From Ruminiclostridium sp. (GTDB lineage Bacteria > Bacillota > Clostridia > Oscillospirales > Ruminococcaceae): a stretch of 61,029 nt of DNA. The stretch lies in contig JAFVBZ010000074.1 of NCBI GenBank assembly GCA_017479645.1, positions 1 to 61,029 on the forward strand, given 5' to 3'. The notes beneath the pieces were generated by a model that saw only the letters and a list, made by a program, of their open reading frames with translations, was not told the DNA's origin and did not search any database. This document shows positions 24,172 to 35,027 of this stretch, piece after piece (the first letter of the stretch is position 1; each line of letters opens with the position of its first letter). Both the position numbers and the translations under genes were made by a program.

Positions 24172-26574
24172 TCATCTCAATACTATATTTTTCTCGGAGA
24201 GTGCCTTGAGTATCTTCTCAACCGACTTGTCGGCTTCTTCCGCCTCCATGGTCTTGTCATCGCGCCGCATAACTATGCTGTACGAAAGGCTCTTCTTGCC
24301 CTCTGGGACTCCGGTGCCTTTATACATATCAAACAGTGTCACCTGCTCAAGGTGCTTGCCGCTTGCAAGTATCGTCTCTATTATCTCGCCGGAAGTTATA
24401 CCATCATCGCATACAAGGCTCAGGTCACGGGTGATAGCCGGGAACTTCGGGAGCTGTCTGTACTTGATGTCGCTGTCGGAAAGCTCACACATCGCAGCTA
24501 TATCAAGCTCCGCGATATAAATGCGCTCCTTTACTCCGTAGTTTTCGGATACTGCCGGGTGAAGTTCTCCGAGAACGCCGATGTACCTGCCGCCGGCGGT
24601 TATCTTTGCGCATCTTCCGGTATGGAATGTGTCGTTGACAGTCTTTTCAAACTTTGCCTTTATGCCGGAAACTTCAAATATCGCTTCCGCAATGCCCTTG
24701 AATGTGAAGAAATCCTCGTCCGGTCCGTAAGCACCTATGCAGAGGATATCGCGCTCTTCCGGAAGCTCGTCTGCGCTTTCCTTCGGCAGATAAACACGTC
24801 CGATCTCGAAGAATCTTCCCTCGGGAGTGCGGTTGTTGATGTTGCGGACGATAAGCTCCGTCATTGAGGGTGTCATCGTGGTGCGCATAACGCTTGTATC
24901 CTCGCCGAGCGGACGGAGAAGAGTAACGCTCTTTCTTTGTATTTCGGGGATCCTTATCTTTTCGTAGCTCTTCGGGGAGATGAAGCTGAATGTCATAGCT
25001 TCGAGACAGCCCTGGGATACCATTATATCAACCAGCTTGTCAGCGAATTTCTGCTCCTTTGTGACGAGGCTCCTGCTGGAGAGCTTCGGGATAGTGGAGG
25101 CTATATTGTTGTAGCCGTAAATTCTCGCTATCTCCTCGCCGATATCGCAGGGAAGCTTCATATCTATTCTCACGCTGGGAACGGTGATCTCGTGTGTTGC
25201 GCGGTCATATACAAATCCCAGCTTCTCAAGTATCTTTATCTGCTCCTCCTCGGGGATCTCCGCGCCGAGGAAGCTGTTTACCCACTTCCAGTCGTGGACC
25301 AGCTTGTGCGGGGTCTTGTTGGAGTAGTCGGCATCTATAACAGTCTTTACCACCTCGCCGCAGCCCAGCATCTCAACAAGCTGGAGTGCGCGGTAAAGAG
25401 CGTTCTTCGCGTTGATCGGGTCAAGTCCCTTCTCAAAACGGGAGCTTGCTTCTGTACGCTCGCCGACTTTTCTTGCGGTCCTGCGGACAGATACGCCGTC
25501 GAAGCACGCAGCCTCGAAGATGACCTCTGTGGTGTCGTCCCAGATGCCGCTGTACTCGCCGCCCATAACGCCTGCAACAGCCATAGGCTTTTCAGCGTCC
25601 GCGATAACAAGCATTTCGGGAGACAGCTTTACCGGCTCCTTTGCTTCATCGAGAAGCTTGAGCGTTTCGCCGTCTCTTGCGTTTCTTACTACGATCTTGT
25701 TGCCTGCAACATATCTTGCGTCGAACGCGTGCATCGGGTGACCGTATTCAAGCATTACGAAGTTTGTGATATCAACGAGGTTGTTTATAGCGCGGACACC
25801 GCTTGCGCGAAGTCTCTCGACCATCCAGCGCGGCGAAGGTCCGATCTTTACGTTCTTGACTTTCGCAGCCATATAGCGCGAGCAGAGCTGTGTATTTTCG
25901 ACTGTAACGGAAAGCTCCTTGTTGATATCGCAGTCGATACCTGTGAATGTGGGTTCCTTTACGTTGTAGGGCAGATCGAATGTAGCGCTTGCCTCTCTTG
26001 CGAGTCCGAGTACGGAAAGGCAGTCGGGACGGTTGTTGGTGATCTCGAACTCAACGCTTATATCGTCAAGACCGACAGCCTTGAGTACATCGTCGCCCGG
26101 CTTCATCTTGTCAAAATCCGGGTCATCGTTGAGTATCAGCACACCGTCGGGTGAGGAGTACGGAAAGTCGGAATTGTCCATTCCGAGCTCGTTGAACGAG
26201 CAGAACATTCCGCAGCTTTCAGCTCCGCGGAGCTTGCCCTTCTTGATCTTTACTGTGGTGTTATGCTCCTTGTCTATGACAGTGCCGCCGTCAAGAACTA
26301 CGGGCACAAATGCGTCCTTTACCACGTTTGTCGCGGCTGTGACGATCTGAACGGGAGCGTCCTTGCCGATATCGACCTGGCATATCCAGAGCTTTTCGCT
26401 GTCCTCGTGCTTCTTTATATCGAGCACCTTTCCTATAACTACCTTATCGACTTCTCCGCGCATCTCATGGTAAGTCTCGACTTTCGAGCCGCTCATGGTG
26501 ATGCCTGCGACGAAATCCTTTATGGGCATATCGGCTTTAACGTAATCGTTGAGCCATTTCATTGAAAGATTCAT
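24172..26574 (-). CDS. pheT: Phenylalanyl-tRNA synthetase beta chain
   Basis: The 800-residue beta subunit pairs with PheS in an alpha2-beta2 enzyme. In order: an N-terminal tRNA-binding OB domain (about 40-150), the B1/B5 region with the editing domain B3/B4 (about 210-370, including GHPMHAFDARYV and GGEYSGI), B5 (about 405-475), a class II-like core and the C-terminal FDX-ACB anticodon-binding domain (about 706-800; RQLPKFPAITRDLSLV). Length and order are normal. Confidence 0.97.
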   Translation of the reverse strand: MNLSMKWLNDYVKADMPIKDFVAGITMSGSKVETYHEMRGEVDKVVIGKVLDIKKHEDSEKLWICQVDIGKDAPVQIVTAATNVVKDAFVPVVLDGGTVIDKEHNTTVKIKKGKLRGAESCGMFCSFNELGMDNSDFPYSSPDGVLILNDDPDFDKMKPGDDVLKAVGLDDISVEFEITNNRPDCLSVLGLAREASATFDLPYNVKEPTFTGIDCDINKELSVTVENTQLCSRYMAAKVKNVKIGPSPRWMVERLRASGVRAINNLVDITNFVMLEYGHPMHAFDARYVAGNKIVVRNARDGETLKLLDEAKEPVKLSPEMLVIADAEKPMAVAGVMGGEYSGIWDDTTEVIFEAACFDGVSVRRTARKVGERTEASSRFEKGLDPINAKNALYRALQLVEMLGCGEVVKTVIDADYSNKTPHKLVHDWKWVNSFLGAEIPEEEQIKILEKLGFVYDRATHEITVPSVRIDMKLPCDIGEEIARIYGYNNIASTIPKLSSRSLVTKEQKFADKLVDIMVSQGCLEAMTFSFISPKSYEKIRIPEIQRKSVTLLRPLGEDTSVMRTTMTPSMTELIVRNINNRTPEGRFFEIGRVYLPKESADELPEERDILCIGAYGPDEDFFTFKGIAEAIFEVSGIKAKFEKTVNDTFHTGRCAKITAGGRYIGVLGELHPAVSENYGVKERIYIAELDIAAMCELSDSDIKYRQLPKFPAITRDLSLVCDDGITSGEIIETILASGKHLEQVTLFDMYKGTGVPEGKKSLSYSIVMRRDDKTMEAEEADKSVEKILKALSEKNIVLR

Positions 26575-26621
26575 AATTCTTACTCCAGTTAATTTTTATT
26601 GCGCCGAATGCGGACTTATCA

Positions 26622-27644
26622 TCAGAACTGCGTGAGGAAACGGGAATCGTTCTCGTAGAGCAGTCTCATATCATCTATGTTGTATCTCATCATAGCCACG
26701 CGCTCGATGCCGATACCGAACGCAAAGCCGCTGTACTCATTCGGGTCTATGCCACAGTTCTGCAAAACTTCCGGTCTTACAACGCCGGAACCGAGCATCT
26801 CGATCCAGCCCTCGCCCTTGCAGAGCGGGCAGCCCTTGCCGCCGCACTTGAAGCAGCTGAGATCGACTTCCGCCGAGGGTTCCGTGTAGGGGAAGTGATG
26901 CGGACGGAAGCGAAGCTTTACATCGTTTCCGTATAAGCTCTTTGCGAAGTTTTCAAGTGTACCCTTGAGGTCACCGAAGGTTATATTCTTGTCAACGACA
27001 AGTCCCTCGCACTGGTGGAATATAGGCGAGTGCGTACCGTCAACAGCATCGGGGCGGTAAACGCGTCCGGGGCTTATGATCGCAATAGGAGGCTTTTCCT
27101 TGAGCATTGTGCGTATCTGCACGGAAGAAGTCTGTGTTCTGAGCAGTGTCTTGTCGGTAATGTAGAACGTGTCGCTGGGCTCACGGGCGGGGTGCCCCTC
27201 GTCAGTAAGGAGCATATCGAAAACGTACTTCGTCTCCTCTACCTCCGGGCCGTCAACGACGGTATATCCCATTCCGCGGAATATTGATTTGAGGTCTTCC
27301 AGCACTATGTTCAGCGGGTGGCGCGTGCCTACTCTGCGAACCTTTCCGGGCATTGTAACATCAACTGCCTCGGTTTTGAGTCTCTGCTCGGTGATAGCCG
27401 CCTTCAATGCTGCGGATTTCTCGTTGATCGCCGCTTCGAGAGAAGCGCGGACATCGTTCGCAAGCTGACCCATTACGGGACGCTCTTCTGCGGAAAGCTG
27501 ACCCATCTGCTTGAGTATCGCGGTAAGCTCGCCCTTCTTTCCGAGGAACTTTACCCTGAGATCGTCAAGTGCTTTCGCGTCGGTAAGCGAAGCTATTTCC
27601 GCGGAAGCCTGTTCTTTTATTTTCTGAAGCTGTTCTTTCATCAT
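26622..27644 (-). CDS. pheS: Phenylalanyl-tRNA synthetase alpha chain
   Basis: The 340-residue catalytic subunit has an N-terminal coiled coil (about 1-85), class II motif 2 (GRVYRPDAVDGTHSPIFHQCEGLVVD) and motif 3 near GFAFGIGIERVAMMRYNIDDMR. The ATG overlaps the stop of the AI-2E-type transporter gene (ATGA). A T-box, common ahead of pheS in Firmicutes, is not possible directly upstream because the transporter gene is there. Confidence 0.97.
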   Translation of the reverse strand: MMKEQLQKIKEQASAEIASLTDAKALDDLRVKFLGKKGELTAILKQMGQLSAEERPVMGQLANDVRASLEAAINEKSAALKAAITEQRLKTEAVDVTMPGKVRRVGTRHPLNIVLEDLKSIFRGMGYTVVDGPEVEETKYVFDMLLTDEGHPAREPSDTFYITDKTLLRTQTSSVQIRTMLKEKPPIAIISPGRVYRPDAVDGTHSPIFHQCEGLVVDKNITFGDLKGTLENFAKSLYGNDVKLRFRPHHFPYTEPSAEVDLSCFKCGGKGCPLCKGEGWIEMLGSGVVRPEVLQNCGIDPNEYSGFAFGIGIERVAMMRYNIDDMRLLYENDSRFLTQF

Positions 27645-29008
27645 TGTTTTGTCTTCTGCTCCTTTTCCTTTGCTTTTTCTTCGATTATTTTTATCTCTTT
27701 CTTCACCGCGCCGGTGATCTTTCTCTCTTTTTGGGGTTTAAGCGAGTCGAGCCACTCCTCGTCTGCGGCTTTCTCCTCGTCCGTATAAACATAGTCGTCG
27801 GTATATTTGTCGGTATCGTCCCGCTGATAAACCGCGCTTTCAGCAGGCAGCGACTTCTTTCTGAGCCTGCCCTCAAGGAACTCCTTGAACAGCATATAGA
27901 TTATTGCGAATACCGGCACCGCGAGAAGCATTCCCACGAATCCGAACAGACCGCCGCCTACGATGATGCCGATGAGCACCCATACCGACGGAACGCCTAT
28001 CCTGTCACCCTGAATGAGCGGGACCATTATGTTGCCGTCGAACTGCTGCATCGCTACCATGAATATGCCTATCCAGAGTGCCTTGATCGGATCGGCAAGC
28101 AGGGTTATGAAGCAGACCGGAATGCCGCCGATAAAGGGTCCGAAGAACGGTATCACGTTCGTGCAGGCGATAATAACTGCCATAAGTATGGGGTAAGGCG
28201 TGCCGATTATCGTAGCGCCGATGAAGGTCATGCAGCCTACAAAGAACGCATCTATTATTATACCTATTATATAGTGGCTGAAGATATCGTTGATCCTCTT
28301 GGAGACAGTAAGCACGGACTGCACCGTGCTGTTGCGGAAGAACGCGAACAGCAGCTTTTTAGCCTGCGCTTTAAGCATTTCCTTTGAAAGGACAAGGTAA
28401 ACCGCTATGATAAAGCCGATTATGAAGTCCTTGAATCCGAGGATAAAGCTGAGAACGCCGCCTCCGATCTTCGAGCCGAACGCGAAGACCTGGGACGAGA
28501 TATCTGTCCAGCTCGTCGCAAGGAAGCTTTCTATCTGGCTTATAGGGTTCTCGATTATGTCTATTATCTGCGGATAGTCAACGAAAGTCTCCGATGCCCA
28601 TTTGAGGAAGTTGTCCGCATAGCCGTTGAAATTCGAGACAAGTCCGGAAAGGCTTGAAATGAACTGAGGAACAATAAGAAGCACAAGTCCGGTCAGCAGG
28701 GCGAGCGTCAGTATCACTACGATTGTGACGGAGAGGTTCTTTATAAGCCGGTAAGTCTTTTTTGAACCTTTTTTAGCTTCTGCCCATTTCCCGAAAACCT
28801 TGTGCCTGAAAAATTCCACAGCAGGATTCATCAGATACGCTATGACAATACCCCACAGTATCGGGGCTATCGTCTCGCCGAGAATATCAAACATTTCGCG
28901 CAGATTCGGTATAGCCTGCGCGCTCATGAGCAGGAATCCGCTCACTACTATAACGATGACCGCAAGAACGGCTATCTGTTTGTATTTCCGGTTTATCTTG
29001 AATCTCAT
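27641..29008 (-). CDS. AI-2E family transporter (YhhT/PerM-like)
   Basis: This 455-residue membrane protein has about eight hydrophobic segments. Family marks are FFGPFIGGIPVCFITLLADP and GIIVGGGLFGFVGMLLAVPVFAIIYMLFKE near the end of the membrane part. It ends in a charged cytoplasmic tail. Members are proposed exporters of varied substrates (AI-2, sodium/proton, polysaccharide precursors), so the substrate cannot be given. It is translationally coupled to pheS through a 4-nt overlap. Confidence 0.88.
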   Translation of the reverse strand: MRFKINRKYKQIAVLAVIVIVVSGFLLMSAQAIPNLREMFDILGETIAPILWGIVIAYLMNPAVEFFRHKVFGKWAEAKKGSKKTYRLIKNLSVTIVVILTLALLTGLVLLIVPQFISSLSGLVSNFNGYADNFLKWASETFVDYPQIIDIIENPISQIESFLATSWTDISSQVFAFGSKIGGGVLSFILGFKDFIIGFIIAVYLVLSKEMLKAQAKKLLFAFFRNSTVQSVLTVSKRINDIFSHYIIGIIIDAFFVGCMTFIGATIIGTPYPILMAVIIACTNVIPFFGPFIGGIPVCFITLLADPIKALWIGIFMVAMQQFDGNIMVPLIQGDRIGVPSVWVLIGIIVGGGLFGFVGMLLAVPVFAIIYMLFKEFLEGRLRKKSLPAESAVYQRDDTDKYTDDYVYTDEEKAADEEWLDSLKPQKERKITGAVKKEIKIIEEKAKEKEQKTKQ

Positions 29009-29087
29009 TTTATATCAGTCCCGTATATCTCACCGATCAACTATTACTTACATATTGCGGTCTTTGCCGGATCCGTTTATTAACGAA

Positions 29088-29191
29088 CAATGAATAGTGA
29101 ATAAATTATAATGAATAATGCAGAAACGCCGCAGAAACTCTCTGCGCTTTTTATTATTCACTATAATTTATTCATTCTTCATTATTCATTG
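29088..29191. repeat. MITE-like imperfect palindrome near tRNA-Arg
   Basis: Left arm 29088-29119 and right arm 29153-29191 match as reverse complements over about 32 bp with two mismatches and one 7-nt insertion (CAATGAATA...GAATAAT). The short internal part contains another GC-rich pairing, AACGCCGC (29125-29132) with GCGGCGTT (29202-29209), which reaches outside the arm. No transposase is present. Confidence 0.7.
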
Positions 29192-29305
29192 AGCCGCGTC
29201 AGCGGCGTTTCTTGCATGGAGCCTTCGCCAATCCACTGCATTTCTTGCTGTAGCTGATATAATACCGTTCTTTCTGATACAGCAGTCGTCGGCGCGGACT
29301 CCGCG

Positions 29306-29380
29306 TGGCACCCCCTACCGGAATCGAACCGATAACTAACCCTTAGGAGGGGTTTGTTATATCCATTTAACTAAGGAGGC
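29306..29380 (-). tRNA. tRNA-Arg (anticodon CCU), CCA encoded
   Basis: On the minus strand the acceptor GCCTCCT pairs with AGGGGGT (two G-U wobbles). The D arm is GTTA/TAAC, the anticodon stem AACCC/GGGTT holds loop CTCCTAA with anticodon CCT (reads AGG), and the T arm ATCGG-TTCGATT-CCGGT carries the TTCGATT loop. G73 is followed by an encoded CCA. The gene is 75 nt including CCA. It has its own promoter at 29398-29426. Confidence 0.95.
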
Positions 29381-29397
29381 ATAAATAAACTCCATTT

Positions 29398-29426
29398 ATT
29401 ATACTACGTTTCATTAAAAAATACAA
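29398..29426 (-). promoter_or_regulatory. Promoter of tRNA-Arg(CCU)
   Basis: On the minus strand TTGTAT (29426-29421) and TATAAT (29403-29398) have a 17-nt spacer, ending 18 nt before the mature 5' end. Confidence 0.8.
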
Positions 29427-29518
29427 GAGCTAAACGCAACTGTTTTAAAAATATACATATTATATGGTAAAAGCGCAGAGAAAACCGGCGTTTTTTCAAG
29501 AAAATTTTTGTCAAACTA

Positions 29519-29547
29519 TTGACAAAAAGACAAATGTGATGTATAAT
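29519..29547 (+). promoter_or_regulatory. Consensus promoter of the rimP-nusA-infB operon
   Basis: TTGACA (29519-29524) and TATAAT (29542-29547) have a 17-nt spacer. Transcription starts near 29554. Confidence 0.9.
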
Positions 29548-29558
29548 AACCGTAGTGT

Positions 29559-29583
29559 AAGACCGGGTTGACAATCCGGTCTT
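29559..29583 (+). promoter_or_regulatory. Hairpin at the start of the rimP operon mRNA
   Basis: AAGACCGG (29559-29566) pairs with CCGGTCTT (29576-29583) right after the predicted start site, followed by AATTGTT. It may be a 5' stabilising hairpin or a weak attenuator. The rimP start has almost no Shine-Dalgarno sequence. Confidence 0.55.
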
Positions 29584-29609
29584 AATTGTTATAATTGAAA
29601 CATTAAGCT

Positions 29610-30092
29610 ATGGGGGTGACGGATACGGCTGAAAAGAGCAGCAGGATCGAAGAACGCGCAAGAGAAGCGGTAATGCCGGTAATAGAGCAGAACGGGCTTA
29701 AACTCTGGGATGTGTGCTTCGAAAAAGAAGGCGCTATGTGGTATCTGCGGATCCTCGTGGATAAGGAAGGCGGCATCGACAGCGATGAGTGCGAGGATAT
29801 CTCCCGCCCCATAAACGAGATAATCGACAAGCAGGATTTCATAAGCAAAGTCGATATCCTTGAAGTCGGCTCGCCCGGACTCACCAAAAAACTGCGCCGC
29901 CCCGAGCATTTCGTCTCCTGCACCGGTGAGCGCATAAGAGTCACCAAGCGGGACGAAAAAGGCAAGGAATACAGCGTTTACGGCATTCTCGCCGGATATG
30001 ACGAAGAAGACGGCACGATAACGCTGGAAAATGAAGACGGAAAAGAAACTATTGCAGTCGCCGACTGCGTAAAGATCAATTCGGATCTGTAA
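29610..30092 (+). CDS. rimP: Ribosome maturation factor RimP
   Basis: RimP assists 30S subunit assembly. The 160-residue protein shows VLPVIEQNGLKLWDVCFEKEGAMWYLRILVDKEGGIDSDECEDISR-like family text and the VGSPGLTKKLRRPEHF motif (about 91-106), then the C-terminal SH3-like domain. The ATG at 29610 has only a poor ribosome binding site (sequence before it is TTGAAACATTAAGCT), unlike its neighbours. This fits the conserved operon rimP-nusA-ylxR-ylxQ-infB-rbfA. Confidence 0.95.
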   Translation: MGVTDTAEKSSRIEERAREAVMPVIEQNGLKLWDVCFEKEGAMWYLRILVDKEGGIDSDECEDISRPINEIIDKQDFISKVDILEVGSPGLTKKLRRPEHFVSCTGERIRVTKRDEKGKEYSVYGILAGYDEEDGTITLENEDGKETIAVADCVKINSDL

Positions 30093-30113
30093 TAACAGGA
30101 GGAATAACGGAAA

Positions 30114-31175
30114 ATGGCTAAATCCAACACAGCAGAGCTTATGGAGGCTCTCACCCTGCTCGCAAAGGAAAAGGGGATAGAAGCCGAGGTCCTTGTGGAA
30201 AAGATACAGGCGGCTCTCGTGATAGCAATAAAGAAGGACTATCCGAGAAGCGAGAATATAAATTTTGATATCGATCTCGCAAAGGGCAAATTCGACGTAG
30301 CGATATTGAAGAATGTTGTCGAGACTGTCGAAGATCCCGCCAACGAGATCACCCTCGAAGATGCAAGAGCAGTAAGCAAGCGCCTCAGCATCGGCGATAT
30401 GTGCCCGCTCAAGCTCGATACCAAGCACTTCGGAAGAATTGCCGCACAGACCGCGAAACAGGTCATCAAGCAGGGTATCAAGGAAGTTGAGCGCGAACAG
30501 CTCGTTGCGCAGTGGGGAGATCTCCAGAACGAAGCTATTTCCGCCGAGGTAAAGAAGATCGAGACCGATTCGCTCAATGCGCTCGTAAGCGTCAACGGAA
30601 GCGAAGTAATGCTGTTCAGAAACGATCAGATACCCGGAGAAGTGCTGCACGAGGGCGACATCGTAAAGGTGTTCGTTTCCGGAGTCTCCTCCGCTGACAG
30701 AAGACCTACGCTCCGCGTTTCGAGAACTCACCGCGATCTTATAAGAAGACTGTTTGAGCTTGAAGTTCCGGAGATTGCGGACGGAACAGTGGAGATAAAG
30801 TCCATAAGCCGTGAAGCAGGTTCAAGAAGCAAGGTAGCCGTTATCAGCAACAACGAGAATGTTGACGCGCTCGGCGCCTGCATAGGACCCCAAAGAGGAC
30901 GTATCACGAAGATATGCGAGGAGCTCTGCGGCGAGAAGATAGATGTAGTCAAGTACAGCGACGATCCGAAGGAGTATATCAAGCAGGCGCTCAAGCCCGC
31001 AAACGTTATAAGCGTTGATATCCCGGACGAGGAAGTAAGAGCATGCTCGGTAGTGGTACCGGATAACCAGCTCTCCCTCGCTATCGGAAACAAGGGTCAG
31101 AACGCAAAGCTTGCTGCAAGACTTACAGGATTCAAGATAGATATAAAGCCGGAAAGCGGATTTTTTGAGGGCTGA
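30114..31175 (+). CDS. nusA: Transcription termination/antitermination factor NusA
   Basis: NusA binds RNA polymerase and nascent RNA and controls pausing and termination. The 353-residue short form, usual in Firmicutes, has an N-terminal polymerase-binding domain (about 1-125), S1 (about 130-200), KH1 (about 205-275, DALGACIGPQRGRI) and KH2 (about 280-350, AIGNKGQNAKLAARLTGFKIDI). The C-terminal AR repeats of proteobacterial NusA are absent, as expected. An AGGAGG site precedes the ATG. Confidence 0.97.
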   Translation: MAKSNTAELMEALTLLAKEKGIEAEVLVEKIQAALVIAIKKDYPRSENINFDIDLAKGKFDVAILKNVVETVEDPANEITLEDARAVSKRLSIGDMCPLKLDTKHFGRIAAQTAKQVIKQGIKEVEREQLVAQWGDLQNEAISAEVKKIETDSLNALVSVNGSEVMLFRNDQIPGEVLHEGDIVKVFVSGVSSADRRPTLRVSRTHRDLIRRLFELEVPEIADGTVEIKSISREAGSRSKVAVISNNENVDALGACIGPQRGRITKICEELCGEKIDVVKYSDDPKEYIKQALKPANVISVDIPDEEVRACSVVVPDNQLSLAIGNKGQNAKLAARLTGFKIDIKPESGFFEG

Positions 31176-31218
31176 TGACAGCGTTCACCGCAGAACGGTT
31201 CAGTGAGAAAAGAGATAT

Positions 31219-31482
31219 ATGGGAAAGAATGTACCGCTCAGAAAATGTCTCGGGTGCGAAGAGATGCTCGGGAAAAAGGGATTGCTCCGCGTGGTAAGAT
31301 CGAAGGACGGAGAGATCTCGGCAGACCTTACGGGTAAGAAGTCCGGCAGAGGAGCATATATCTGCAACGATATGGAATGCTTCGAGAAAGCCGTGAAGAA
31401 GCGCAGCCTCGAAAGAGCGCTGAAATGCGCGATACCCGCGGAGGTATATGAGAAACTGAGGGAGCAGATACAGAATGGATAA
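31219..31482 (+). CDS. rnpM: YlxR/RnpM family RNA-binding protein
   Basis: The 87-residue DUF448 protein has the RKCLGCEEM motif (about 8-16) and GRGAYICNDMECF (about 43-55). YlxR was recently shown to modulate RNase P and renamed RnpM. The position directly after nusA and before ylxQ is the standard one. It overlaps the next gene by 8 nt. Confidence 0.94.
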   Translation: MGKNVPLRKCLGCEEMLGKKGLLRVVRSKDGEISADLTGKKSGRGAYICNDMECFEKAVKKRSLERALKCAIPAEVYEKLREQIQNG

Positions 31483-31777
31483 GATACTCGGGACGATAGG
31501 TCTCTGCATACGCGCAGGAAAGCTTGTTCACGGCTTCGATGCGGTAATGGCGGAGATAAAGGACAATGCCGGCAAAGTAAGCGGTGTCCTTACAGCTTCC
31601 GATCTTTCGGAAAAGACGAAGAAGGAAGTCGCGTTCCACTGCGAAAAGGCGGGCGTTGAAGTCACAGAGATTCCGGAAACGCTCGACGAACTCAAACAGG
31701 TGACAGGAAAGAGAACGGGGATACTCGCCGTTCTTGATGACGGACTTTACGGTTCGATAATTAAAAACATTCATTGA
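31475..31777 (+). CDS. L7Ae-type ribosomal protein YlxQ
   Basis: The 100-residue eL8/L30e-like protein shows the family fold: [50 protein letters not shown] and [19 protein letters not shown]. It binds kink-turn RNA in related proteins; its role in bacteria is accessory. It overlaps rnpM and ends 14 nt before infB. Confidence 0.93.
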   Translation: MDKILGTIGLCIRAGKLVHGFDAVMAEIKDNAGKVSGVLTASDLSEKTKKEVAFHCEKAGVEVTEIPETLDELKQVTGKRTGILAVLDDGLYGSIIKNIH

Positions 31778-31791
31778 CCGGGGGAAAACGA

Positions 31792-34437
<2,646 letters not shown>

Positions 34438-34508
34438 GGCGTGAAGATTCCGTAACCGGTATTCTTCGGCAGTATGTCAGATATTCAGACTATTTATTAT
34501 CTTTCTAA

Positions 34509-34602
34509 TTTCCGTGTTACGGGATTTGGGTCAAGGGCTTTGCCCTTGCGCGAGCCGGCTGCGTAAGCCGGTCCCGTCTGGAAAGACAAGCGCGTAAGCG
34601 CC
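34509..34602. repeat. Intergenic hairpin module between infB and rbfA
   Basis: It begins TTTCCGTGTTACGGGA, followed by hairpins CAAGGGC/GCCCTTG (34532-34548), CCGGCT/AGCCGG (34555-34571) and a GCGC-rich small palindrome. The opening box equals the one at 2389 and 22904. It lies in the middle of an otherwise tight operon. Confidence 0.7.
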
Positions 34603-34620
34603 GTAGAAGGAGGCGCAGTT

Positions 34621-35013
34621 TTGGCAAATCATAACCTGAGCAGGCTGACCGAGGACGTTAAGCGTGAGATCTCGGCGGCGCTGCCCGCTATAAAAGATAA
34701 GAGAGTGAGCGGAGAGATCGTCTCGGTATCAAGAGTAGAGATAACCAGCGATCTGTCCTACTGCAAGGTATATGTTTCGGTGCTCGGAGACGAGGAGAAA
34801 ACCGACGGAGCAGTACAGGCGCTCGAAAAGTCGGCAGGCTTCATCGTAAGACGCATAAATGCGCGGATAAAGATGAGGAAGATGCCGAAGCTGATATTCC
34901 TGCCGGATAACTCACAGGAATACTACGAAAAGATAACAGGCATCATCGACTCGCTCCACATCGGTGAAAAAGGAGCCGAAGAAGCCGGAGCGAATGATGA
35001 TGACAATGAATGA
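34621..35013 (+). CDS. rbfA: Ribosome-binding factor A
   Basis: RbfA is a 30S maturation factor. The 130-residue KH-type protein has the LSRLTEDVKREISAALPAIKD start, SVSRVEITSDLSYCKVYVSVLG and MRKMPKLIFLPDNSQEYYEKI. The start codon is TTG (34621), chosen because GGAGG stands 7 nt before it and no ATG precedes the conserved N-terminus. The 183-nt gap to infB is filled by a repeat module. Confidence 0.94.
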   Translation: MANHNLSRLTEDVKREISAALPAIKDKRVSGEIVSVSRVEITSDLSYCKVYVSVLGDEEKTDGAVQALEKSAGFIVRRINARIKMRKMPKLIFLPDNSQEYYEKITGIIDSLHIGEKGAEEAGANDDDNE

Positions 35014-35027
35014 CATAAGGAGAACAG

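Noticed and set aside
29306-29380. tRNA gene as an integration site (att) for a genomic island.
   Set aside because: No integrase and no duplicated tRNA 3' end nearby; flanking genes are housekeeping.
31774-31791. TTG start of infB overlapping the ylxQ stop.
   Set aside because: The ATG at 31792 has a G-rich site before it and gives the normal [10 protein letters not shown] start.
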